NCBI GenBank assembly: GCA_947471505.1
Contig: CANIWM010000017.1
Coordinates: forward strand, 22,115-86,114
Reading direction: 5' to 3'
DNA: 64,000 bases
Origin: Chthoniobacteraceae bacterium
GTDB taxonomy: Bacteria; Verrucomicrobiota; Verrucomicrobiia; Chthoniobacterales; Chthoniobacteraceae
The notes beneath the pieces are model-generated. The model was not told the origin of the DNA, did not search any database, and saw nothing but the letters and a program-made list of their open reading frames with translations. The position numbers were made by a program, and so were the translations under genes. Below, piece by piece: positions 52,707-59,385 of the stretch (position 1 is the stretch's first letter; every line of letters begins with the position of its first letter).

Positions 52707-53450
52707 TCACTCCGCAACGGCTCCAACGACGGGGACGTAGGAAAAGCCAGGATTCAGAAGCGCGGTGTCGATAGGGCTGTGCCCGCTCGCGACAAAACGC
52801 GGGTCGAACGTCTCGCGCTTGATGAGTTCCACCCTCCCGTCGCAGAACAGAAAGTGTGCTGCGTTTTCTCTGCTACTCACGACATCGCCGGGGCCGATGT
52901 AAGCGCGAAGGCTCTCGGGGTGCAGTTCGGATTTGTCGTCGCCTTGCTCGCCCATGAAGACGGTGGAAGTCATGGACTCGATGCGGAGTTTTGACATGGT
53001 GGGCTCGGCGGTGGTGGAGAGCCAGCCGTTCATCGCATAGGAGAAGAGGCGATTTACGGGTGGGTTGGAGTAGCGAACGAATTCATCGTAGGGAATGGCG
53101 GGGTTCACCCAGACGGATTTTTGCCCGTACTTCGGTGTGAGGCTGATCGCGAGGGGATTGGAGAGGGGGACTTCCTGCATGTAGCCGGGCAAGCGGTTGA
53201 ACCAAGCATCTTGGTCCATAATATCCACGGCGTCTCCAGTCATGCCGGTGGAAGGGAGGCGATTGTCGTAGTCTGAAAGTGATGCCGTGAGAGCGATGCC
53301 CCACTGGCGCAGATTATTGACCGATGCAGTCTGATAGCCCCGCATTTTCGCCTTGCTGAGCCCCGCGGCGACGAGTGCGGCGAGGACTCCGACGATCGTG
53401 ATGACCACCAAAAGCTCTACGAGAGTAAATCCATTCCGTGTTGTTTTCAT
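52707..53450 (-). CDS. Type II secretion/type IV pilus pseudopilin-like protein
   Basis: 247 residues. The prepilin motif RNG-FTLVELLVVITIVGV is complete, with cleavage after Gly 7 and methylation of the new Phe. The hydrophobic helix is followed by a DUF1559-like ectodomain with a C-terminal AAHFLFCDGRVELI resembling the H-X9-DG motif. Many such proteins exist per genome in Verrucomicrobiota and Planctomycetota. Assembly genes are not nearby, so it is an isolated member. Confidence 0.9.
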   Translation of the reverse strand: MKTTRNGFTLVELLVVITIVGVLAALVAAGLSKAKMRGYQTASVNNLRQWGIALTASLSDYDNRLPSTGMTGDAVDIMDQDAWFNRLPGYMQEVPLSNPLAISLTPKYGQKSVWVNPAIPYDEFVRYSNPPVNRLFSYAMNGWLSTTAEPTMSKLRIESMTSTVFMGEQGDDKSELHPESLRAYIGPGDVVSSRENAAHFLFCDGRVELIKRETFDPRFVASGHSPIDTALLNPGFSYVPVVGAVAE

Positions 53451-53463
53451 ATTCGTTGTGTTT

Positions 53464-53483
53464 GTAGGCCGGAGTGTCGCTAC
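53464..53483. repeat. Possible solitary GTAG palindrome
   Basis: A 20-bp segment begins GTAG and ends CTAC, with G/C-rich sequence between, in the gap upstream of the pseudopilin. It resembles a single REP-like unit but has only a short self-complementary stem and no second copy in the window. Confidence 0.3.
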
Positions 53484-53597
53484 ACAGGGAGGCGTTGGCT
53501 ACGTTACAACGGTGAAGATCGCGTTGCAGTAGGGTCACGGCGATCTTTTGGAAATCCCCGGTTCCCTTTTCCTCTCCGGTATGGATATTGGCTCTCC

Positions 53598-54197
53598 ATG
53601 AACGTGCTCTCTTTCCTCCGCCGTCTCTACGTCCTATTCTTTTTTGCAAGCGTCGCGGTCAGTGCGCCGACGGTCATCATCGACGCTGGACACGGAGGAC
53701 ACGACCGGGGCGGGATGCCTGGACAGAAGATCGAGGAAAAGGGCTACGCTCTCGATGTCGCGCGGCGGCTCGATTCTGTGCTCCGGCGCTCGGGATACAA
53801 AACGGTGATGACGCGCAGCGACGACACATTCGTGGACCTCGACGAGCGGTGCGCCATCGCGAATCGCTACGCCGGGCGCGGCGTGTTCGTGAGCATTCAT
53901 TTTAATGGAGCGGACAACCCCGACGCGCACGGGATCGAGACATACTACTCATCCGGCAGCGCGAGTCTTCGGCTGGCGCAGAGCATTCACAGTCGCGTGG
54001 TCCGCGCCACGGGCGAAATCGACCGCAGCGTCCGTAGCAGGAGCTTTCGCGTACTGCGGGGCACCCGTGTGCCTGCGGTATTGTGCGAGCTTGGGTTCCT
54101 CACCAACCGTGGGGAAGCCCGCAACATTCAGAGCTCCAGCTACCGCCAGCGTTTGGCGGAGAGCATCGCGGCGGGAATCCGCAGTATTTATCGCTAA
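53598..54197 (+). CDS. N-acetylmuramoyl-L-alanine amidase (Amidase_3)
   Basis: A 199-residue exported zinc amidase that cleaves the lactyl-amide bond of peptidoglycan. A leader (about 1-22, ending VAVSA) is followed directly by the catalytic domain. Zinc ligands are H32 in IIDAGHGGHD, a Glu in KIEEKGYALDVA, and His in FVSIHFNG; the catalytic Glu is in VLCELGFLTN. There is no SPOR or AMIN domain, so targeting must rely on the leader alone. nnr starts 31 bases later on the same strand. Confidence 0.95.
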   Translation: MNVLSFLRRLYVLFFFASVAVSAPTVIIDAGHGGHDRGGMPGQKIEEKGYALDVARRLDSVLRRSGYKTVMTRSDDTFVDLDERCAIANRYAGRGVFVSIHFNGADNPDAHGIETYYSSGSASLRLAQSIHSRVVRATGEIDRSVRSRSFRVLRGTRVPAVLCELGFLTNRGEARNIQSSSYRQRLAESIAAGIRSIYR

Positions 54198-54228
54198 ACT
54201 GGGCACGCACCTTGCAGACAGCCTCGCC

Positions 54229-55722
54229 ATGATACTCAGCACCGCAGCCATGAAGGCCATCGAGGAGAAGGCCTTTGCCGCTGGCGTTCTTCCTGAAGTG
54301 CTCATGGAGGAAGCGGGTGCGCTGATTGCGCAAGCCGTGCGCCAGTTTTTCCAGACTCCCGGCGTCTGCCTCGCCGTCTTTGGCAAGGGCAACAATGGGG
54401 GCGACGCGCTCGTCGCTGCCCGGCATCTGGCAGCGAGCGGGTGGGATGTCCGGCTCGTCCCGGCATTTAACGAAAAGGAGTGGACGCCCCTCGTCGCCGA
54501 TAAGTTTTCCGAAGCCGTGGGCTGTCGCCGCGACCACGCGGGCGCACTTCTGCGCACTACGGGCAGGCCTCTCATCGTCCTCGATGGGCTCCTCGGCATC
54601 GGCGCAAAAGGCGAGTTGCGGGAGCCCGTCGCCGCCCTCACTCGCGCCGTGAACCACCTCCGCCAGACTGCGGACGCCCGCGTTTTCGCGATCGATTTAC
54701 CCACCGGCCTCGACGGCGATACCGGCACACCCGACCCCGGCTGCATCGTCGCCGACACGACGTTGACGATCGGATTCCCCAAGCAGGGCCTCATCGCAGA
54801 CGCCGCCACCGCCTACGTCGGGCGGCTCTGCGTGCTCCCGCTCCGCGAGCTGAATAGCCGCCTCGGCGGAGTCAGCAGCGTGGCCGCGCTCGCGACCTCC
54901 ACCGAGCTTGCGCCCCTCCTCATGCGGCGAGGGTTCGACACGCATAAGGGCGAGTACGGGAAAATCGGCATCGTCGCCGGCTCCACCGCGTACATGGGCG
55001 CCGCAGTCCTTTGCGCTACCGGCGCACTGCGGGCCGGCGCGGGCTTGGTCACACTTTACGTCCCGCCGGAACTCATCAATGCCATCGCCCCCAAGCTCCC
55101 GCCCGAGGTCATGCTCGCTCCTCAGCAAGCGATCCTCTCGGCCCTCCAGAAAAACCACGACGTCGCCGTCGTCGGCCCCGGCGTGGGAAATGGCCGCAGC
55201 GGAGAGCTCTACAACCTCGTCGAAAAATGCCCGCTCCCCATGGTCGTCGATGCAGACGCCATCAACGCCATCGCCACCAAGCCCACCATCCTCAACACCT
55301 GCGCCGGCGAACGCATCCTCACCCCGCACCCCGGCGAAATGGCACGGCTCGACCCCGACTCCGCCAAGCGCAGCCGCCGCGACACCGTCAAAGCCTTTAC
55401 CCAGCGCCACCCCTGCACCCTCCTCCTCAAAGGCGCACGCACCATCGTCGGCCAGACCGGCATGCCCTTCAGCATGAACACCACCGGCACACCCGGCATG
55501 GCCACCGGCGGAAATGGCGACGTCCTCAGCGGAGTCATCGCCGCACTCCTCGGCCAGCGTGTGCGCCCCTACGACGCCGCCCGCCTCGGCGCATGGCTCT
55601 GCGGACGCGCCAGCGAACTCGCCATCAGCCTCGGCGGCGAAACCGAAGAAACCCTCACCCCATCGCGCTCCATCGACTTCCTCGGTGCCGCCTTCCGCGA
55701 ACTCCGAGGTCGCTGCTTCTAG
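54229..55722 (+). CDS. nnr: Bifunctional NAD(P)H-hydrate epimerase/dehydratase
   Basis: A 497-residue repair enzyme for damaged (hydrated) NADH and NADPH. The N-terminal YjeF_N epimerase (about 1-210) shows GKGNNGGDALVAARHL and FAIDLPTGLDGDTGTPDP. The C-terminal ribokinase-like ADP-dependent dehydratase (about 225-497) shows VVGPGVGNG, ILTPHPGEMARLD, LLLKGARTIVG and TPGMATGGNGDVLSGVIAA. The start is the ATG before ILSTAAMKAIEEKA; upstream extension would overlap the amidase. Confidence 0.97.
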   Translation: MILSTAAMKAIEEKAFAAGVLPEVLMEEAGALIAQAVRQFFQTPGVCLAVFGKGNNGGDALVAARHLAASGWDVRLVPAFNEKEWTPLVADKFSEAVGCRRDHAGALLRTTGRPLIVLDGLLGIGAKGELREPVAALTRAVNHLRQTADARVFAIDLPTGLDGDTGTPDPGCIVADTTLTIGFPKQGLIADAATAYVGRLCVLPLRELNSRLGGVSSVAALATSTELAPLLMRRGFDTHKGEYGKIGIVAGSTAYMGAAVLCATGALRAGAGLVTLYVPPELINAIAPKLPPEVMLAPQQAILSALQKNHDVAVVGPGVGNGRSGELYNLVEKCPLPMVVDADAINAIATKPTILNTCAGERILTPHPGEMARLDPDSAKRSRRDTVKAFTQRHPCTLLLKGARTIVGQTGMPFSMNTTGTPGMATGGNGDVLSGVIAALLGQRVRPYDAARLGAWLCGRASELAISLGGETEETLTPSRSIDFLGAAFRELRGRCF

Positions 55723-55736
55723 CCAGCTTCCGCCCT

Positions 55737-57113
55737 CTAGCCCTTCAGCCTCGGCAGACTCGCCGCCGCCACGGCCTGCCCGTGCCTTTTGTCCTTCTCA
55801 TCCGGCGTCCGCAGCTTGATGCGCTCTGCCAGCTCCGGGAACTCTGCGCGCAAGACTTCGCCCGCTTTCTCCAGCAGTAAATTGCCCCCCTCACCGCTCG
55901 TCACCCGGCCCAAGATCAGCAACGTCCCGATGTCGTAAAACTCCGCGTAATGCCCGATCGCATACCCAAAGCACACCCCGATGCTCTCGTAAATCTGCCG
56001 CGCCCGCGCATCCCCCGCCGCCATCAAATGCTGCACCTCCACCAGCCGCTCCGCGAACTTCATCTCGCTCGGGAAAATCAGCCCCGCCGCCGGAGCAAGT
56101 CGCGCCACGCCTTGCTGGCAAAAGAACTGCACCCCGCATCCCCGATCCCCGCTCCACTCATCCACCGGCCCATCCCCCCGATAGTCGCACGGCGCAAACG
56201 CCAGCTCGTTCAACCACGGCGTGATCGAGCCATCCGCCGTCACATACCCCGCCGCAACACTCGTCCCCATGCTCACACCCAGCACCCGATTCTCGCCGAA
56301 GCTCATCGACGCCGCCAGCGCCGTCACTTCCCCATCATTCGCCACCTCAAACGGCACCCCGCCCCACTCCCGCTGCAGATCGAAAAAGATGCGCCGAATC
56401 CTCCGCTCGAAATCCTCCCCCGACACCCCGCGAAACAACGACGCCGCCCGCACCTCATTATTCACATACACCCCCGCCGCGCTCCCCCCGATCGCATCCA
56501 CTCTCGGCAAATGCGCCGCCGCCCGCCGCAGCGTGTCCGCGATCCCATCATAGTGATACTGCGGGTCGCTCTCGAAGTAAGGATCCCACGCGATCTCTTC
56601 GGAAAAAACCACCTCTCCGTCAATTACCGCCGCGCACTTCCGGTCCGACCCCCCGAGGTCAAACCCAATGCGGCACCCGTCCAAATTGCGCCCCAGCGGC
56701 ACCGCCGATTCCCGCCCCTCCGGCACCGCATTAAACGCCCCCGACTCCACCACAAACGAGCCATAGATTTTCGCTGAAAACTCCGCATCAAACGCCCGCG
56801 CACCCCCCGCCGAAAACATCCCCTTCAGCTCCACCCCCAGCGCCGGCACCCCCCCGATCACCACCCGCGACGCCCCCCGCGACCACAACAAAAACTTCAC
56901 CAGCCGCTCCACATACCGGAGATTCAGCGCCGCATTCCCCGCCGAATGCGGCAGCGTCGCAAACTCAAACCGCGACACCGTCCCATCCGGCCTCTCCAGC
57001 GCAATCGCCAGCGGCACCGTCGGCCCCAGCGCACGATACGCACGGTTCCACAAAGCCGCATGGCTCACGTTGCAATCGAGCGGTGATTGGATGAGTCGAT
57101 GGATATTCAGCAT
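55737..57113 (-). CDS. ROK-like sugar kinase or regulator-related protein
   Basis: 458 residues. An N-terminal region (about 1-140) is unlike standard ROK proteins. It is followed by an actin-like ATPase core with the phosphate-1 loop IGFDLGGSDRKCAAV, the sugar-site Asp in EVANDGEVTALA, the phosphate-2 loop VLGVSMGTSVAAGYV and a CGVQFFCQQGVARL segment near the usual ROK zinc position. It may phosphorylate a hexose; substrate and partners are unknown. The ATG before LNIHRLIQS is preferred: a longer frame to 57203 runs into the REPIN at 57170. Confidence 0.75.
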   Translation of the reverse strand: MLNIHRLIQSPLDCNVSHAALWNRAYRALGPTVPLAIALERPDGTVSRFEFATLPHSAGNAALNLRYVERLVKFLLWSRGASRVVIGGVPALGVELKGMFSAGGARAFDAEFSAKIYGSFVVESGAFNAVPEGRESAVPLGRNLDGCRIGFDLGGSDRKCAAVIDGEVVFSEEIAWDPYFESDPQYHYDGIADTLRRAAAHLPRVDAIGGSAAGVYVNNEVRAASLFRGVSGEDFERRIRRIFFDLQREWGGVPFEVANDGEVTALAASMSFGENRVLGVSMGTSVAAGYVTADGSITPWLNELAFAPCDYRGDGPVDEWSGDRGCGVQFFCQQGVARLAPAAGLIFPSEMKFAERLVEVQHLMAAGDARARQIYESIGVCFGYAIGHYAEFYDIGTLLILGRVTSGEGGNLLLEKAGEVLRAEFPELAERIKLRTPDEKDKRHGQAVAAASLPRLKG

Positions 57114-57169
57114 ACCGGACGCATATCCCGTATCCTGCGCCCTATTACCAGCCGAAAAATAAGCGCAAA

Positions 57170-57276
57170 GTAGCCCGCGAGTCCCATCGCGGCTCAACCC
57201 CACTCGCGGAGCGACACTTCTCTTTCGTGCAGCTTCGCCGTTTGGTCTTTTTGCCGCGAAGCAACTCGCGGGCTAC
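57170..57276. repeat. REPIN-like inverted pair, family C
   Basis: GTAG, one base, then the hairpin CCGCGA-GTCCCA-TCGCGG on the left. On the opposite strand of the right end, GTAG, one base, then CCGCGA-GTTGCT-TCGCGG. Outer flanks AAA and TTT also pair. It is a third sequence family with the same layout as those at 9057 and 26421. It occupies the upstream region of the ROK-like gene. Confidence 0.75.
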
Positions 57277-57567
57277 TTTCCTCTCTCCGATTGACAGCAG
57301 CGCCCTCCTATTCCAGAAAAAGCCCCGGCGCGTATGGATTGCTTCACCTACAATGTCAGCGAGGAACCGGCTAGGCCCAGCCGCGCGACCCAGTCCCCGG
57401 TTGTCGGCACTAGGCAGGGAAAAGGCCTCGTTTACCCCAAATCGACGATTGCTAGGAGGTCGCCGCGTTTCGTCGTCCGGGAGGGGCGCGCGGATTCTCC
57501 GTGGGCGGGCAGGGGCGACTTAAATGCAGTCATTACATCGGGGTGGACAAGCCTTGATGTCCCCTCG

Positions 57568-57793
57568 GTTGTCATTACGAAGGGGCGCGCAAGGCTTGTC
57601 CGCCGCTCCGTTGTCACTACGAAGGGGCGCGCAAGGCTTGTCCGGCCCTCCGTTGTCACTACGAAGGGGTGCGCAAGGCTTGTCCGGCCCTCCGTTGTCA
57701 CTACGAAGGGGTACGCAAGGCTTGTCCGGCCCTCCGTTGTCACTACGAAGGCGGCATCAAGGCTTGTCCGCCACTCCGTTGTCACTACGAGGA
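57568..57793 (+). repeat. Tandem array, five full units plus one partial unit of 42 bp
   Basis: Units start at 57568, 57610, 57652, 57694 and 57736 with GTTGTCACTACGAAGGGG (one-base variants) and end CAAGGCTTGTCCGGCCCTCC or a close variant; the partial sixth unit at 57778 ends in a Shine-Dalgarno for the 57-residue gene. Between the REPIN and the array, 57280-57567, I see no supported gene. Open frames across the array exist on both strands but lack start signals of their own. Confidence 0.9.
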
Positions 57794-57806
57794 GGATTCT
57801 ACTCTG

Positions 57807-57980
57807 ATGAGACCGATTCGCTGGGGCGACGGAACGCGATTTAATGACAGGAACGCTCGGTGGGCCTCTCCCTCGTACGTTCTGAAATTAGGCGACCCCG
57901 GATACGTCGCTTCGCAGCAGGCTCAAGACGCTATTTCACTATACCAACATAATAAATATGCCTATCCTGTTCATTGGTAA
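57807..57980 (+). CDS. 57-residue Trp/Tyr-containing protein of unknown function
   Basis: The ATG is preceded by GAGGAGGA ten bases upstream, among the best Shine-Dalgarno sequences in the window, supplied by the last partial unit of the tandem array. The product begins MRPIRWGDGTRFNDRNARWA, continues SPSYVLKLGDPGYVAS and ends YAYPVHW. It has three Trp, four Tyr, no Cys and no signal peptide. Codon use after the array changes and A+T rises near the 3' end (TACCAACATAATAAATATG). I cannot name a family. Confidence 0.6.
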   Translation: MRPIRWGDGTRFNDRNARWASPSYVLKLGDPGYVASQQAQDAISLYQHNKYAYPVHW

Positions 57981-57997
57981 AAGCAGAGTGCGCGACA

Positions 57998-58108
57998 GGA
58001 GCGGGGCCTTTGTAGCCCCGTCTGCGCCGAAAGTGCAGCAAAGCCGCCGTGCCACCAGAAAAGAGTGCTTCGCGTAAGGAGCTTCACGCGGCAGGCCGCG
58101 TGAGCTAC
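57998..58108. repeat. Pair of GGAG/GTAG hairpins, possible diverged REP elements
   Basis: The left unit is GGAG then GGGGC-CTTTGTA-GCCCC. The right unit, read on the minus strand from 58108, is GTAGCT then CACGCGG-CCTG-CCGCGTG. The two hairpins differ, so they are not a simple doublet. They lie between the 57-residue gene and the membrane-protein gene. Confidence 0.5.
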
Positions 58109-58136
58109 GACTTCCACCATCGAAGCAATCCAGACC

Positions 58137-58487
58137 ATGAACCCGAAGCCAAAGACTCCGAAGCTCACAACGAAACGTCTGATCACTGGATTCGTGATCG
58201 CGTACATTGCGTGTGATGCTTTCCCCACGCCCGGCTCGTGGTCGGACGTTCATTCGCAGTGGCTTCCAGACCTCGTGCGTGTGCCTATGGCTTTCGCCTT
58301 CTGCGTCGCGACGCACTGGATATACATTCGCCCGGAGATCGAAGCGAAGTTTGAGGCGGTGATTCTCTGGTTTATCTTCGGTGGAGGCTTCACCATTTCC
58401 GTCGTTCGGCTCATCCAGTCACACCTCTTTCTCAAGGCCGACGCCTCGCCCTTTTACTATCTTCGCCACCTTTTTCCGTTCTTTTGA
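58137..58487 (+). CDS. Small membrane protein of unknown function
   Basis: 116 residues with predicted membrane segments at about 13-30, 46-62 and 73-92 (AVILWFIFGGGFTISVVRLI), a basic N-terminus (MNPKPKTPKLTTKR) and an aromatic C-terminus (YYLRHLFPFF). No family is recognised. Composition agrees with real membrane protein coding, but there is no strong ribosome site, so it could be marginal. Confidence 0.55.
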   Translation: MNPKPKTPKLTTKRLITGFVIAYIACDAFPTPGSWSDVHSQWLPDLVRVPMAFAFCVATHWIYIRPEIEAKFEAVILWFIFGGGFTISVVRLIQSHLFLKADASPFYYLRHLFPFF

Positions 58488-58540
58488 TGCACGTTCACTC
58501 CTTTCGGCTTCCGTCATCCCCGGAAGCCGCGCAGCGCGAG

Positions 58541-58668
58541 CGCCGATAGCCGATAGCTGATAGCCGATAGCAAAGGCTCCGAGAGCGATGATGTTCACGG
58601 AGAGGAGTATCGGCTATCGGCAATTTGCTATCGGCTATTGCGCCGTAGCCGTCAGGCGAGGCGCACTT
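58541..58668. repeat. Left heptamer palindrome with GTAG element (cassette boundary)
   Basis: Heptamers of GATAGCC/GATAGCT type (58543-58570), a central segment at 58575-58598, then reverse-complement heptamers (TATCGGC, GCTATCG, to 58640), so the module can fold into one long hairpin. It ends in GCGCC-GTAG-CCGTCAGGCGA-GGCGC (58640-58664). A second GTAG element at 58689-58692 (GTAGCCGATAGGCGACGGCG) directly precedes the start codon of the four-helix-bundle gene. Confidence 0.8.
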
Positions 58669-58709
58669 TGCGATTGGCTATCGCGCCCGTAGCCGATAGG
58701 CGACGGCGC

Positions 58710-59279
58710 ATGGCGAAGTATCAGCGATTTGAGGAGCTTCCGGTGTGGAAGGAGGCGGTGTGCCTTTACAATGATGTGCTGGACCTTCTGGCTTTGCTGG
58801 GCTCGCTGTTGTCTTCGGGGTTTAGGAATCAGTTGGACCGGGCGGCGTTGTCAGTTTCCAATAATATCGCGGAGGGGTTTGAGCGGGTGACGGTGCCGGA
58901 GTTGCTGGCGTTTTTGGATATTGCACGAGGTTCGGCGGGGGAGGTGCGGTCGATGATGGCTGCGGTTTTTGAACGACCGGAGCTGGCGGGGGTAAAGCCG
59001 CGCTTAGCGAGGATTCGGGTGCGGGCGGAGTCGTGTGGGCGGCAGATTACGGGGTGGATTGGGTCGATCGAGGATTCGGGGGTGAAGGGGAAGCGGCATT
59101 TGGACCCGGCGAGCAAGCAGCAGAAGGCGGCGGCGGATGCGGCAGTGGATTTTCGGCAGCAGTTCTTGCGTAATTTGAAGCCCGAGCATCCGCTCTACAA
59201 TACGCCCGAAGCGAAGGCTGCACGGGAACGCCCCTCGCCCTCGCCTGGCGGCTACGGGCGGATAGCCGATAGCCAATAG
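58710..59279 (+). CDS. Four-helix-bundle protein (23S rRNA intervening-sequence / Avd-like family)
   Basis: A 189-residue protein. Residues about 1-118 match the four-helix-bundle family: RFEELPVWKEAVCLYNDV, GFRNQLDRAALSVSNNIAEG (the hallmark helix) and ELLAFLDIARGSAGEVRSMM. Here the family motif is intact, and a further 70 residues form a charged helical tail (KQQKAAADAAVDFRQQFLRN). Members occur inside 23S rRNA insertions or near reverse transcriptases as nucleic-acid-binding bundles. The ATG follows a GTAG repeat, and the last 17 codons (PSPSPGGYGRIADSQ) and TAG read through repeat sequence. Confidence 0.88.
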   Translation: MAKYQRFEELPVWKEAVCLYNDVLDLLALLGSLLSSGFRNQLDRAALSVSNNIAEGFERVTVPELLAFLDIARGSAGEVRSMMAAVFERPELAGVKPRLARIRVRAESCGRQITGWIGSIEDSGVKGKRHLDPASKQQKAAADAAVDFRQQFLRNLKPEHPLYNTPEAKAARERPSPSPGGYGRIADSQ

Positions 59280-59385
59280 CCAATAGCCGATGTCCTTTCG
59301 GTGAACGTCATCGCTCTCGGAGCCTCTGCTATTTGCTATTTGCTATCTGCTATCGCGCCGTAGCCGTCAGGCGAGGCGCATCACT
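59252..59385. repeat. Right heptamer palindrome with GTAG elements (cassette boundary)
   Basis: An inverted GTAG element (CTAC at 59252-59255, reading GTAGCCGCCAGGCGAGGGCG on the minus strand), then GATAGCC/AATAGCC heptamers (59261-59289), a 24-base segment at 59301-59324, opposite-sense heptamers (GCTATTT, GCTATCT) to 59355, and GCGCC-GTAG-CCGTCAGGCGA-GGCGC (59355-59379), identical to the left module. The 24-base segment is the reverse complement of 58575-58598 with one mismatch. Confidence 0.8.

Noticed and set aside
57334..57807. Repeat proteins encoded by the array at 57568 on either strand
   Set aside because: The frames stay open only because the period is a multiple of three; starts lack ribosome sites and the translations are mutually shadowing.
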